The position numbers and the translations under genes are program-made. From Simmondsia chinensis (Eukaryota > Streptophyta > Magnoliopsida > Caryophyllales > Simmondsiaceae): DNA of 64,000 nucleotides. Positions 46,215 through 58,163 of the stretch are shown in pieces. The notes beneath the pieces were generated by a model, which searched no databases, was not told the origin of the DNA, and saw nothing but the letters and a program-made list of their open reading frames with translations. Where the stretch lies: the NCBI GenBank assembly GCA_018398585.1, contig JAGTTD010000018.1, forward strand, positions 10,423,501 to 10,487,500, written 5' to 3'. Positions within the stretch are counted from its first letter, which is position 1, and each line of letters starts with the position of its first letter.

Positions 46215-46694
46215 TGTTAAGACCCGGGAATCCAAAGCATGAGCCGGTGGTGGCTGGTTCTGTTGTTGGTTGCTGCCATTAATCTTGCCACGGTTATGGT
46301 TGCTGCTATTGATCTTGCTACGGTTTTGCTAGTTAAAATGCTGCGTTTCATTAGAATTTGAATTGGCTTATGTTGGCGCCAAAAGGCTTAGTAGTTAGTT
46401 AGATATTTTGGTATGAATTAGATATTTTGTCCAAGTTAATCGGTTAGCTTGTTTGTCTTGGTTCAATGTATTAGTTTGCTTATACGTAGTAGTTCAAGTG
46501 TAATAATGAATCATTCAATGATAATCACAAAATATCTCAATTTGAGATCAATCTCTTTCTCTCATCTAACTCTCTCTATTTCTCATCCAACTTTCTCTAA
46601 TCTCTCATCTAAATTCACTTCTCTTCTCATCTAAACTCTCATCTATCTTCATCTATCTTACGTTATGGCTTGAGTTTCAATCTCGAGCATAACA
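46215..46694 (+). repeat. 5' LTR of element F
   Basis: Starts TGTTAAGACCCGGG and ends AGCATAACA. Contains TTGGTTCAATGTATTAG and a CT-rich leader. The 3' LTR (49315-49765) is 29 bases shorter, mainly because this copy has an extra repeat unit near 46280-46315 (TTGCCACGGTTATGG). Confidence 0.88.
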
Positions 46695-47136
46695 ATTGGT
46701 ATCAGAGCCTCATTTGGCTTCCAACTGAGCTCTTAATCAAGAAAAATCTGAAATCAGATTGTTGTTGCTGCGCAAGAAAATTTTGATGCTTTACATTTGA
46801 TTTAGTTGAACCAATTTCAACTAAATTGAGCTTGTATTGTGTCAAGCTTGGTGCTAGCTGCAATTGATCATCAAAATAACAAGTTTTGGTGCTGAATTTT
46901 AGTCATTCCAGCTGATCGAAGTTCGAGTTCTTATACAAGCTCGATTTGATCAAATTTCAGCTCACATCTAGTAGCTCAAGTACTGTTTTATTGAAGATCT
47001 ACTACGGTTTGTTCTGTGCTACTTATAAACTGTTTGATTAACTAAGGTTTAGATCAGTTTGAGATGATCTAAGCTCTATAACTGCCACTGGATTAGCTAG
47101 ATCAAGTTCGATTCAGTTTGTGAAGATCATTGAGAG

Positions 47137-48690
47137 ATGGAAAGGCACAAGAAGTCTAATTCATCTATGGCTAGTGGTGTAACCACACGATCTGGAGCAG
47201 GAGTAAGAAATTTAGTTACCTTTGTGGATCCAAATGTGTCATATGCTGAGGCAGTTGGTGCTAAAACAACAAGAGATGTGCAGTTTGTTACCAAGGATCA
47301 GTTGAATGCTGAAATGAACGTAATGCTTGATCGGTTTATGCAAATGCAGCAAGAGAATGATCGAATGAGGGATGAAATGTTCGATCAAATTAAGCAAAAG
47401 TAGCAAGAGAATGATCAGAAGAGAGATGCTGCAAATGCTGCAGATGATGCGGCAAGTTTAGCAAGAAAGCAGTGAAAGGATCGAAGGTCGAATCTCTCAA
47501 CAGCTGCATCAATTGGAGGAGATGGTTAATAGTTTGCAAGATCAGGTTAATAGACAAGGTGTGGCGTGTGGAGTTGGGATCTTATTGCCCGCAAGCCATC
47601 AGAGGCAACCTCCTAACGTGATTCAACCTCAAGTACCGGAAGCTGCTGCTGAAACTCCAGATGGACCTCAAGTTGCTAATGTGACGGTTAGTCCTCAGGT
47701 TCCTCTTCAATCAGCAAATGTTAGACCTCAAAATCAACCTCCAAAAGCTTAAGTAATTGACAGACCTCATGAGCATCCAATTGATCAAGTGCAAATTCGA
47801 TCTTCTAGCATGAATCTTGGACAGATTGGTCATCCTCCAAAACGTTTAGTACACAATAGATCGAGTAATGTTAATGCAGGACATCTTGATCATCCACCTA
47901 ATCCATCACATACGTGACCTGATTGTTTGTTTGAAGAACATCTTGTTCGGCCACCAGATCAGGTTCAGCAACATTTACATGGACAAATTTCTTCTGAGAA
48001 TAATCCCATACGAAGCAGTGACGTTAATTCTGGTAGTAGAAGCAATGGCTTTAGACAACCAAGAGTACAAATTGAAAATTTTGATGGACAGCAGCCACGA
48101 TCTTGGTTAAGGAGATGTGATCGGTATTTTCACTTCTATCACATTCCGGATGAGGAAAAGGTTGGACTGGAAGCTGTGTGCCTACAAGGATATCATGAAG
48201 TATGGCTGTATAGTCTATTAAAGAGCAATCCCACGCTAACTTGGGCTGAATTTATGGTAGAGCTTTGTGAACGCTATGGTGACGAAGATTCCAGTGACAT
48301 AGTTGATAGCTTCAACAAAGTGATCCAAGTAACAACTATGAAGGAGTATATGACGAGGTTTGAAAACCTTAGAGTGAGCATGATAATTGTCTATCCTCAA
48401 GCCCTGGAGTCATTTTATGTTTCAAGCTTAATCAGTGGATTAAAGCCTAAATCGAGAATCTTGTAAAGGTAATTGGTCCTAATTCTTCGTCCAAAGTCTA
48501 TGCAAAGGCTAAGCTTGTTGAGGTCACGGTTCTAGCACCCAATGATGGGCCAAAGTACCGAGGGGAAAGTTCCCAACAACATCAAAAAGGGGAAGAAGAA
48601 TCCAAAGTTGCTCGTACTATTGAAAAGAAGCCTCAAAGACTCTTTATTAAGTGCAATCAGCATTATGAATTTGGCCATAAGTGTAATCCT
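47137..48690 (+). pseudogene. gag: Gag of element F
   Basis: MASGVTTRSGAG at 47167 is the likely start, shared with A. SYAEAVGAK follows, then a charged coiled-coil-like stretch and a stop at 47401. The capsid is at 47927-48466: QIENFDGQQPRSWLRRCDRYF, DEEKVGLEAVCLQGYHEVWLY, YVSSLISGLKPK. A frameshift at about 48455 follows, then a degraded zinc knuckle (KCNQHYEFGHKC, first Cys missing) near 48650-48685. Three or more lesions. Confidence 0.85.
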
Positions 48691-48699
48691 AAATTCCTC

Positions 48700-49272
48700 A
48701 TGGCAGTTAGAGGAGTTGATGTTGAAGGACAATCTGAAAGTGATGAGCCAAATACTAAAATTGACAGTTCAGATCAGGAAGCTTGCATTAAGGATGAAGT
48801 CGAGATTTCCTTGAAGGCTTTGACAGGACAAGGAGTTCATAATACACTCAGGATCAAGGGAAAAGCGGGCAAGAGGTCTATTGTTATTTTGATCGACAGT
48901 GGAAGCACCCATAGTTTCATTGATCCGAAAGTGGTAAAGAAAGTGGGCCATAAAGAGATCAAAACCCATCCTCTAGCTGTGACAATTGCTAATGGTAATT
49001 CAACCCTAATTTGTACTAAATGCCACGGATTTAACTGGTCTATGCAAGACTAAAAATTTTAGTTTGATTTTAGAGTCTTGCCTTTGAGGGGTTGCGATAT
49101 AGTTCTTGGAGTTGATTGGATGAGCTGTTTCAACCTAGTGTCCTTTGATTATGCTAAGCAAACTGTATCCTTTGAAAGACAAGGATTAAGTGTTACATTG
49201 CGAGGCATGGATGATCACACTCAATTACAGTTGCTTAGGGGAAGGAGCAACAGTTCTAAAATAATTTCCTAG
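48700..49272 (+). pseudogene. Protease of element F
   Basis: The segment at 48700-49053 gives EISLKALTGQGVHNTLRIKG, KRSIVILIDSGSTHSFIDP (active-site DSG intact) and KTHPLAVTIANGNS. After an in-frame stop it continues at 49078-49272 with RGCDIVLGVDWM and VSFERQGL. The frame ends at 49272, right before the PPT, instead of running into RT as in A. The enzyme would have processed F Gag only. Confidence 0.85.
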
Positions 49273-49314
49273 CCTCCATTCTTGATGACAAGAATGTTTT
49301 CAAGAGGAAGGGAA

Positions 49315-49765
49315 TGTTATGACCTGGGAATCCAAAGCATGAGCTGGTGGAAGCTGGTTGCTGTTGTTTGTTGCTGCTGTTGACCTTGCTACGGCCTTGC
49401 TAGTTAAAATGTTGTGTTTCATTAGAATTTGAATTGGCTTCTGTTGGCGCCAAAAGGCTTAGTAGTTAGTTAGATATTTTGGTATGAATTAGATATTTTG
49501 TCCTAGTTAATCAGTTAGCTTGTTTGTCTTGGTTCAATGTATTAGTTTGCTTGCAAGTAGTAGTTCAAGTGTAATAATGAATCATTCAATGATAATCACA
49601 AAATATCTCAATTTGAGATCAATCTCTTTCTCTCATCTAACTCTCTCTATTTCTCATCTAACTTTCTCTAATCTCTCATCTAAATTCATTTCTCTTCTCA
49701 TTTAAACTCTTATCTATCTTCATCCATCTTAGGTTATGGTTTTAGATTCAATCTCGAGCATAACA
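49315..49765 (+). repeat. 3' LTR of element F
   Basis: Partner of 46215-46694. Starts TGTTATGACCTGGG, ends AGCATAACA. Confidence 0.88.
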
Positions 49766-50300
49766 ATATGTCAAAATAGTACAAGAAAAAAAAATGCAAT
49801 GCAAAATAGTAAATAAAAATTCGATACTAATTTACCGAAATGCAAATTAAAATATTTATCGTCAACATGCTTCTACAAGCACAATTGAATCTTCAACCAT
49901 CAAAGCAAAATTACATAATTAGAAGAGAGTAGAGAATTAGAGAAAATGGAGAAGAAAAGATGATTGAATTGTGGTGAATGAGGAGGGATGTGGGAATACT
50001 TATAGTTGATTTTTTTTTTTTTTTTTATGTTAAGTAATCGTTTGAGGGTAGTGAATTTAAAAAAAAGGGAGAAATGGCTTTTTCCTCCTCTTTTTTTTTC
50101 AAAATGTACGGGTCGGGATTATGTCAGACATAGGTCACACGTAACCCATATCACCCGCACGGGTCTAGCCGGGTCTAAGTTTGGCAGCTATAAAAATTGA
50201 CCCGCAACTTGGCCCGCTATAGTGGACTAGCAGGTCAGGTTGTGTTGGGTCATTTTTCTTGTCAGGTCAAGGATCAACCTAACCCTTGGGCCACCTCTAA

Positions 50301-50768
50301 CTTTTTGAGAATGCAAGATATAAGTATTGGTGGGCTTTGGGAGAATGAGGTACTTTACTCTAAAAGTATAGAAGGATTACCTTTTTGTAAAAATAGTTCT
50401 TTTATAGAAAAAAAATTTTTATCCTACAAATGTGCCTTTTTCTAGAACTTTTGATTTAAGATTTTTTTTTTTTTTGTTGTCAAATAACATTATATTCTCC
50501 TCAATTAGAGAAAATAGCTTTAAAAAAAATAATTGACTTTTTTTCATTTCTAGGATTTCTTTATAAGTTTTCAAAGAAAGTCTTTTTCTAAATTATTTTT
50601 GAGTTTTCTATATTTTTTCATATAGGTGTCCAACTTGTAACAATTTTATATTTTATAAATAATTTATTTTTTTCTAAAGATATATTTTAATAATTTAAAA
50701 TTAATTATTTATTATATTAGGCATAATTTTATTGAAAGAATAGTGTTTTAATTTTTTCTTCATAATAT

Positions 50769-50806
<38 letters not shown>

Positions 50807-51424
50807 TCGAAAGGTGCACTTAAAACATATATTAGATTATAGTGTGTACAATATAAAGAAAGTTATATGTAGAATAGAAGTCATGAGATTTGAACTTTGG
50901 TGAATGGTGTGAATAAAGCATGCTTTGATCAATTTGGCAATGTGAATTAAGATAGGCAAATATATATCATAAATTATTATTATGGTGAATAGAATTTTTG
51001 TCCATTATTCTATTTAGTACATATGATAATACACAATAATGTAGAAATATAATAAATTATAATTTAATAGATCCACACTCTTCAAGAAGTGGAGAACTTG
51101 CAATTACATAATAGCATATGCTTAGAAAATTAAAAAACACATATTAAAAGTCACTTTAAAATTATGGTATATTATGTATAATAAAAGGTACCATTCATAC
51201 TTAATTTGAATATTTTTAAAACAATTTAAAGGTATAGCAATAATTAAGATTTAAGAGTTATATTACTATGGTAAGTAATATCACACTAAGAATTGTTTAG
51301 TATAATTAAATAGGATTCGGAATGTACCTCTTGAAATGAGTGTATAATGCTAATGCTTTAATTCTATTCTTGACTTTGCAATGTTCTTGTTGACTCCTCA
51401 ATATAATAATTTTATGAACTTATC

Positions 51425-51464
<40 letters not shown>

Positions 51465-52318
51465 ACTTTGTGCGAAGTGTAGAATATTATAATATAAATT
51501 TAAAAGGTGAGCGCTATTTTGACACCTACCTTGGCATAAGGCAGTCCCATATCGATATAATCATAGAGAGAGCCTTCCTTCATATACTATTTTCCTATTT
51601 GAGTGTATACAAATAAAATGAGATTTAAGAATTTTTTTCGTTACTCGATGATTACAATAATGATAATAAAATGTCCAAAATGTTAAAATTAAACATTTGG
51701 AAAGTGTACCTCCCATAACTATAGGAAGAGAGGGTGGGGGGATTGGGTTATTTGGTAGTTGGTCGAATGATAGAAAAAGGTGGATGAAGAGGATGTGATT
51801 GGATTAATAACAAACTACCCATTTTGTTTACCATATTGGCTTAATCTTATGATTGTTAAATTTTTAGAAACTCAGGATTATATGTTTGCAAAATTTTAGG
51901 GAGTGTAGGGTATCTTAGTTAGTAGTATATGTTGGATTATATGTGGCCCCTAAATATATTGGACCTTATTTAAAAGATAGAGGATTGGGCCAATTTTATT
52001 TGGGGCTGTGACACACTACGGATTTATTGTAGAAGGCTTTGTATATAAACTAGAGTTGTGTATGTTGCCATTAGGGTTGAGAGTTGAAATATCTCATATA
52101 GACTTTCAACGATATAATGAGATCCACGACGACCCATGTTTTCTCAAAAGACGATGAGAGGATTTGGTGGTGGAACGGTGGAGGTGTGCGCCTAGAAAGC
52201 AAGTGAAGCAAAGTGGCAACGGCTTCGAGTGGTGAGAGGCAGAGCACAAGCCGCGGTAGTTCGAAACTCGGGGTGACATACAATGATGACGATGACGAGG
52301 ACCATTGAGTAGCGCCAG
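50301..52318. other. AT-rich stretch without genes; microsatellites
   Basis: The only long part of the window I cannot assign to a transposon. Contains an (AT) run at about 50774-50803 and a (GA) run at about 51430-51461, with A/T-rich filler. From about 51970 the base composition becomes more mixed (ATGACGATGACGAGGACC near 52283), with short frames only. I see no convincing gene, RNA or terminal repeat. It may be older intergenic sequence or a decayed element. Confidence 0.5.
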
Positions 52319-52524
52319 TGTTTACACCCCAAACTCGAGGGAGTTGAAACAGCGTCGTTCAGATATAGAAGGACACGTGCACAACATGTGGAGCCATGTT
52401 CGAGGTAAATTTGGCTTTGGGAATAGTAATAATGGGGTCACGAGTCGAGCTACATGATAACTTAAAGCCTTTCAATAACAGCATCTCGAGATGGCTGGAA
52501 GGGGTAAAGAAGCTCGAGCTCAAG

Positions 52525-53402
52525 TGATAAGGATCAGATATGTGAAGATGGAGCTGTTGCACAAGAGAGTGGAGACTTGCATGTGCCGAGTGGACCAATG
52601 ACACGAGCAAGGGCAAGATGTATTCAGCAAGCAATGGAGAGCTTGATTGCTACCCACAAGGATTTAAAAGACTTGGGCGAGTTTGAGTGTGTGGGTCAAG
52701 AAGTTTTTAATTCAATCGGGCTTCTAAAGACCTTTAACTTATTAACTTGTCATGAGTTAATTGAAGGCCCAAACCATAATGGAGTTGACGCATAAAGGGC
52801 CAGGAGAGAGGAGGATGGCATGTGAAGCGGGCCCAAGAAGCCCAACGGAAAAGAAGTTGGCACCATCTTGGAGTAGGGCACAAGAATTAGTCAACTTTCC
52901 TTTTTGATAGCACTATCTTAGAATTTATTCAGTTTCCTTTTGATATCTTTGATTTTATTCAGTTTCTTTTTGATATCTTGGATTTTATTCAGCTTAGATG
53001 ATCACAATCTTAGCCGTATTTAAGGGGGGATTCATGCCATATGTGAGGAGTTTTTTTCAGTAGGCAATACAATTTTGTGAGGAGTTTTTCTCCTTTTGTT
53101 CTTCATTGAACTCTCAACGAGCGAACAAGAGTCACAGCTTGTTAGTTCAAACTCAATTGATATTATTGGTTCTTGTTTCATTCATAAACAATGGGTCAAT
53201 AATCCTTATTTCCTTGATATTATTGGTTCTTGTTTCATTCATAAACAATGGGTCAATAATCCTTACTTCCTTGATATTATTGGTTCTTGTTTCTCTAAGC
53301 AACGGGTCAATAATCCCTTTTGTTTGAATCTGTATTTGGCGATCCGGGTATTGAATCAATATTGATCATCGAGTTTCACAACTCCTTGAGAGGTCAGCAT
53401 CA
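52525..53402 (+). mobile_element. CRM-like chromovirus solo LTR
   Basis: An 878-bp LTR, TGATAAGG to GTCAGCATCA, with a perfect TSD TCAAG (52520-52524 and 53403-53407). Its start encodes SGPMTRARARCIQQAMESL (within 52577-52795), a CR-motif-like tail of integrase, as in element E, where pol also runs into the LTR. No second LTR or internal sequence: LTR-LTR recombination is the likely origin. It contains a triple 57-bp repeat. Confidence 0.85.
53157..53320 (+). repeat. Three tandem 57-bp repeats in solo LTR
   Basis: Copies start at 53157, 53214 and 53271, each with TTGATATTATTGGTTCTTG, TTTC, a variable part, and GGGTCAATAATCC. The first two are nearly identical; the third is shorter and more diverged. 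Open frames across this array are repeat artefacts. Position in the last third of the LTR suggests the R or U5 region. Confidence 0.9.
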
Positions 53403-54473
53403 TCAAGTTGGTTATCAGAAGGTGATGGCCAAGCTCGAGACAGTTATTTGGAGCAGATATCAGGGAATGTGCGCCTCGAGTACATCTAAAGGAGAGTGGA
53501 TGAAAGTGGGAACACTAAGGAAGCCTCAAGCACATGTGTCAAAGCACGTTCAACACCAATTCAACATTTTAGAAGTGCATACATCCCACATTTTAAAGAC
53601 GCAATAGTTATATTAGTAGGCTATAAATGAAGGGCTCTATTTATGTTGCAAGAGGCCCAGCGCAAACCACACAAAACTTATTCAAGTTTTTCTACAACAC
53701 ACTTATGCTTTATTTCTTTTTTTTATTTTTTCCCTAGGAGTAGCATAACTTGTAGTCTCTGTTTTGCTTTCTTTAAGGCAATTCGATTTTGGGTTTCAAG
53801 TATGACATCTTTGTCCTAAATCTGTTCCCATAATGGATAAGATAAGTTTAGCGTAATTAGGTGAAGGCTTTGACAACCAAGCCCCAAAGCTTGATTGCAT
53901 TGGTCTTAACACTGGTGTCATTGCTTAGAAAAGTCGGGTCAATTTAGGTTTGAGGCATTATTTTAGGGGCCTTGACGGACAAGGCTAGACCTTGATTACA
54001 TTGGTCCTATTCCAATGATCTAAATACAGTTTGCTCCATTTTAATCTTGTCAAGCTTTAACTCATTCAAGTTATTATAAGCGAAGGGTGCTAGGCCTAAA
54101 AATATGTAAACCCGAACTTGTGAATGGACTTCTGAGCTCTAGAACATGTCTCCACCCAAGTTCCTAGCTCTTAAGTGTATGAGGTAAGGTGTCTGCTGGC
54201 TCTACTGTGTTACCCCAATTGCCACTTGGCCCAGGTCGATACCTCTTTAATTGGTTGCAGATTATTAAGCCCCAAAAAATCCACAAAACATATAGTTAAA
54301 GTCTCCTTAATTGCAGTAAGAGTAGAATCCACGTAATTATTGCAAACCGAAGTCGAATTCACCAAAAGCATCAATCCTCTTCAAAGGTGATTGATTGAGG
54401 TTAAACATGTGCGGCTCTTAATTTAGGCTCGCAACCAAGTCGAGGCGAGTCCCTTTTTACATGTGATAAATCC

Positions 54474-56119
54474 AATTTAATATATAATTTATTCATATCT
54501 TTTAGGTGCAATTACTAACCATTTTACATCTAATTTTGCTCGCTTTTGCTCTTTTTCCTTCCTATTGTTATTTCCTTGCAAAAACACTCACTTCATGCTA
54601 ATTCTTGCTCGGTTTTGTCATTAACATCAATAAATGAAAGCAAGATACAATAAACAAAGAAAAAATCAAGCAACTTGTATCAATTTGGAAGCAAACCACA
54701 CAGCTAAGGCAAAGTTCACGTACAAGTTGTTGCAAATTGCAAACTTTGGTGACAAAACCACCAAATCACAAGCAAGGATGGATTAAACACTTAAAATATG
54801 CACACAACATGCAAGGAGGACTGATTTTGGGCGGCGCAAAGTTGAAAGAATTGAAAAAAAAATACGCAAATTGTTGCAATTTGCAACTATGGCAGGCAAA
54901 GTGAGACAAAAGGCAAGAACTTGTATAAATTTTTTATTTCATGCCATTCCAACCTCAAATACTATATATAGGGGTGTTAGGGAAGTGTTTAGGAATCATT
55001 CAAGCAAAAAAAAAAAAGAAAAACAAAGTTCAAAACAAAGAAATTGAGAGAAAATTCGGATAGAAGAGGAAGGGTGAGAAAAGAAAGAGTTTGGTTTGCA
55101 ATTCTTCAATTTCAATTTCTATTCTATCCTTTTCTTCTTTCAGTTTGTTTATTGTATTGTTTGAGTGCTTATCAATGTTCTTCATGATTTTTGAATGCTT
55201 GATCACCATTCAAAACTTGTACTAATTCATAACGAGTCCGAAAAAAGGAGATTTATGATGAAAGCTAAAGTGATAAACACCACAAATTGAGCGAATGCTA
55301 AAGATAGATTAACGCAATTTGGGTGATCTTAAGTGAAAACCATAAATCTTCATAACTCGTTTTTTATTTAAATTCACGCAAGAGATTGATGGGTTAATAT
55401 ATAAAAGAGTATGTTAAGTGTTGCTTGAGAGAGAATATTTAATAAATTAGGGTTTTCGACCATCAACATATAATGACAACTTGAATACCAAGAATAGAAA
55501 GACGTATTAATGCAACTAGGTGAAATAGGATGCCTTGGATTAAATCAGAAAATTTTTCAAAAAATTCAATATCCATATTTAGTTATTTCCATTTTGTTTG
55601 TTTCATATCAAAAACTACAAATTTCGGGCTTTCAAATAGTGCTGAAACTACTAATTTCGATACTCATTTAATAAACAATCCTCTACTCATTTCTGTATTA
55701 CTTGATCCGACTTAGTACACTTGCTCAGCAAACACCAAGCATCAAGTTTTTGGCGCCATTGCCAGGGATTATTTTTATTTGAGTGATATTGATACAACCT
55801 AGTTTTAGTATTAATTTGAAGTTGTTTTGTAAAAACTTGTAAATTTTGTTAGATTTGAAGAAGAATCTTTTATTTCTTTCATTTCATTCACTTTGTTTAA
55901 TTTGTAAAGTTCTTTTTCTAAAATTCGTATGCAACACCCCCCCCCCCCCCCCCCAAAATAAAAACAAAAATTTGTTTTTCTTAACTTTCGTATTAGATTG
56001 TTGTAGTTTTACATTTTCTGATTAGTTTCTTCTTTTAACTTTTTGAACTCACCTAGAAAAGTTTTTGAAAGTTAAAATTGTTATTTTTAAGTTTTTCAAA
56101 AACAATAGTATTACTACCC
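54474..56119 (+). mobile_element. Athila-like LTR and leader X, truncated
   Basis: LTR 54474-55744 (TGATAAATCC to GCATCA), PBS TGGCGCCATTGCCAGGGA at 55751-55768 (two changes from C1), then a leader with C18 at 55937-55954. It stops at 56119, where a second Athila LTR (C2) begins. A TATA-like run lies at 54963-54970. No gag follows. Either C2 inserted into the leader of X, or unequal recombination made a tandem pair. Confidence 0.8.
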
Positions 56120-58163
56120 TAATAAGTCTAATTTAATATATAATTATTCATATAATTTAGGTTCATTTTCAAACCATTTTACATCAAACTTTAATCGCTT
56201 TTGCTTGCTTTTGCGCCTTTTCGCTCCTATTGCCTTTTTTTTTTTTTTGCAAAAACAGTCATTTTATTGTAAATCTTGCTAGGTTTTGTCATCAATATCA
56301 TACAAGTGAATGTGAGATATATTAAACAAAAACAAAAAAAAAATGGGCAAAACACATCAATTTCACAGAGCAAAGCAAGAAAACACCAAGTTCATGTACA
56401 ATTCATTTCAATTTGCAATTTCGGGCAGCAATTCAAGCAAATCAAATGCAAGAACTTCATAAAATTTTCAACAACACAGCCAACTTGATGTAAAAGCTGA
56501 GTTTTGGGCAGAAAAGTTGAAGAAAATTGGGAAATATCAACAAGTTGTTTGAAAAAAGCAGTTTTGGGCGGCAAGGGTGGCAACAAGAACAAATGAGAAT
56601 AAACGTATTGTAATTTTTTTTCAAGTATTCCCACCCTCATGTACTATAAATAGAGAGGTTTGGGAAGTGTCTTTCATCATTCGTTCGTGAAAAAAAAAAC
56701 ACAAGACAAAGTAGAGAAATAGAAGAGAAACCGTGAGGGAAAGAAGAAGAAGAAAGGAGGGAAAGTTTGGTTTGTAATTTTTCATTTTTAAGTTCTTTCT
56801 AACCTTTTCTTCTTTAAGTTCATGGATTTTTTTTAGTTTTGCTTTATATTATGTATGCCATGAACTAATTTTGTGTTTCCAAGGCTACGATATAGCCTAA
56901 GTTGTAATATATGTTCTTTTCTAATTCAACATATTCTAAGTTTGTTTATTACGCTGTTTGAGTGTTTATCATTGTTCTTCATGAGTTTTAAATGCTTTAT
57001 CACTATTCAAAGCCTATAATTATTCATAAAAGTCTGAGACGAGATTTATGATGAATGCTAATGTGATAAACACCACAAATTGAGCGAATACTAGAGATAG
57101 ATTAACGCGATTTGTGTGGTCTTAAGTGAAAACTATGGATCTTCGGAACTCTTTTCTTATTTAAATTCATGCAAGAGATTGATGAGTTAATATGTAAAAG
57201 AGCATGCTAAATGTTGTTTGAGAGAGAATATTTACTAAATTAGGATTTTCAACCATTAACACGTAATAACAACTTGAATATCAAGAATAGAAAGGCGTAT
57301 TAATGCAACTAGGTGAAATCGGATACCTTAGATCTTATTAAATCATAAAAATCTTCTTAAAATCAGTACACCTTTCATAAAATCCATAAACATTTTCATT
57401 CTTTTCCATTTTGTTTCGTTTTATATCAAAAACTACAAATTTCTGTCTTTTAAATACTGCTGAAACTACAAATTTTGATACTCATTTAATAAATAATCCT
57501 CGTGGGATGATACTTGACTCACTTCTTTATTACTTGATACGACTTAGTGCACTTGCTAAGCATACACCAAGAAGCAATCAAGTTTTTGGCGCTATTTGCC
57601 TGGGATTGTTCTTATCTAAATGATATCAATACCAACTAGTTTTTATACCAATTTGAAGTTGTTTGTTAAAATTCGTAAATTTTTTTTAAGTTTTAAAAAT
57701 AAATTTCTTTTCTTTCATTTATTACTTGACTTTATTTGTAAAGTTCATTTTATTAGAAAAATTAGTATGGCATCCCTCTCCCCTAAAATTGTGTTTTTGT
57801 TAAGTTTGTGTTATTTTGTTATTTTTCTTGTATTTTTTCTTTATTTTCATCTTTCTTCTGCTTATAAGTTAACTTTGAAAATAAATTTGAAAATTAAGTT
57901 TGTATTTTTAAGTCTTTCAAAACATTAGTATTACTAACCCCCCCCCCCCCCTCCCCCCCCCCCCCCCCCCCCTCTCAAAGTCTTGTATTATATTTTAGGA
58001 TTTTGGTCCTTTCTCATTATTGTTATCTCTTTTTTTTTTTTTTACTTTTAAATTTTTGTTTCTTACTTTGTATGCAAAATTAAAATGAAAACAAAATAAT
58101 CCCTTTGGATCCTAAATCAAAAGAACACTTCGACAAATCAGGAAAACCAAACGAACTGAAACA

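Larger units (their letters stand above)
46215..49765 (+). mobile_element. Compact LTR element F with gag and protease only
   Basis: Plus-strand element of 3.55 kb. LTRs are 46215-46694 and 49315-49765. Flanks ATGTG (46210-46214) and ATATG (49766-49770) match at four of five bases. PBS TGGTATCAGAGC at 46697-46708 is perfect. Polypurine tract AAGAGGAAGGGAA at 49302-49314. The internal 2.6 kb holds gag and protease, then stops: RT, RNase H and integrase are absent and the protease end is only about 40 bases from the PPT. Coding is close to element A. The layout resembles the gag-only non-autonomous elements called TR-GAG. Confidence 0.88.
44850..50300 (-). mobile_element. hAT DNA transposon hAT2, split by element F
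   Basis: Minus-strand hAT. The 5' end is at about 50298, reading AGAGGTGGCCCAAGGGTTAGG in element sense, with the GGGTC-rich subterminal part typical of this group. Transposase sequence runs from 46168 down to about 44850. Element F (46215-49765) sits between the 5' UTR and the start of coding. No left terminal repeat is visible, so it seems truncated at its 3' end. It is related to the hAT fragment at 16358 but not identical. Confidence 0.75.
52319..54471 (+). repeat. Tat-family LTR J, split by a solo LTR
   Basis: Starts TGTTTACACCCC and matches the 5' LTR of G (39759-41131) in opposite orientation. Without the insertion at 52525-53407 it is about 1.27 kb, near the G LTR length. It ends near TTTTACA at 54471, two bases before Athila LTR X. 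No Tat internal sequence or matching TSD is visible (GCCAG left, TGTGA right), so it is either a solo LTR with a decayed TSD or an LTR cut off by X. Confidence 0.7.

Noticed and set aside
53096..53365. Repeat-containing protein of 89 residues and its overlapping frames
   Set aside because: Produced by the 57-bp tandem repeat in the solo LTR; three frames are open at once, as expected for a 57-base (multiple of 3) unit.
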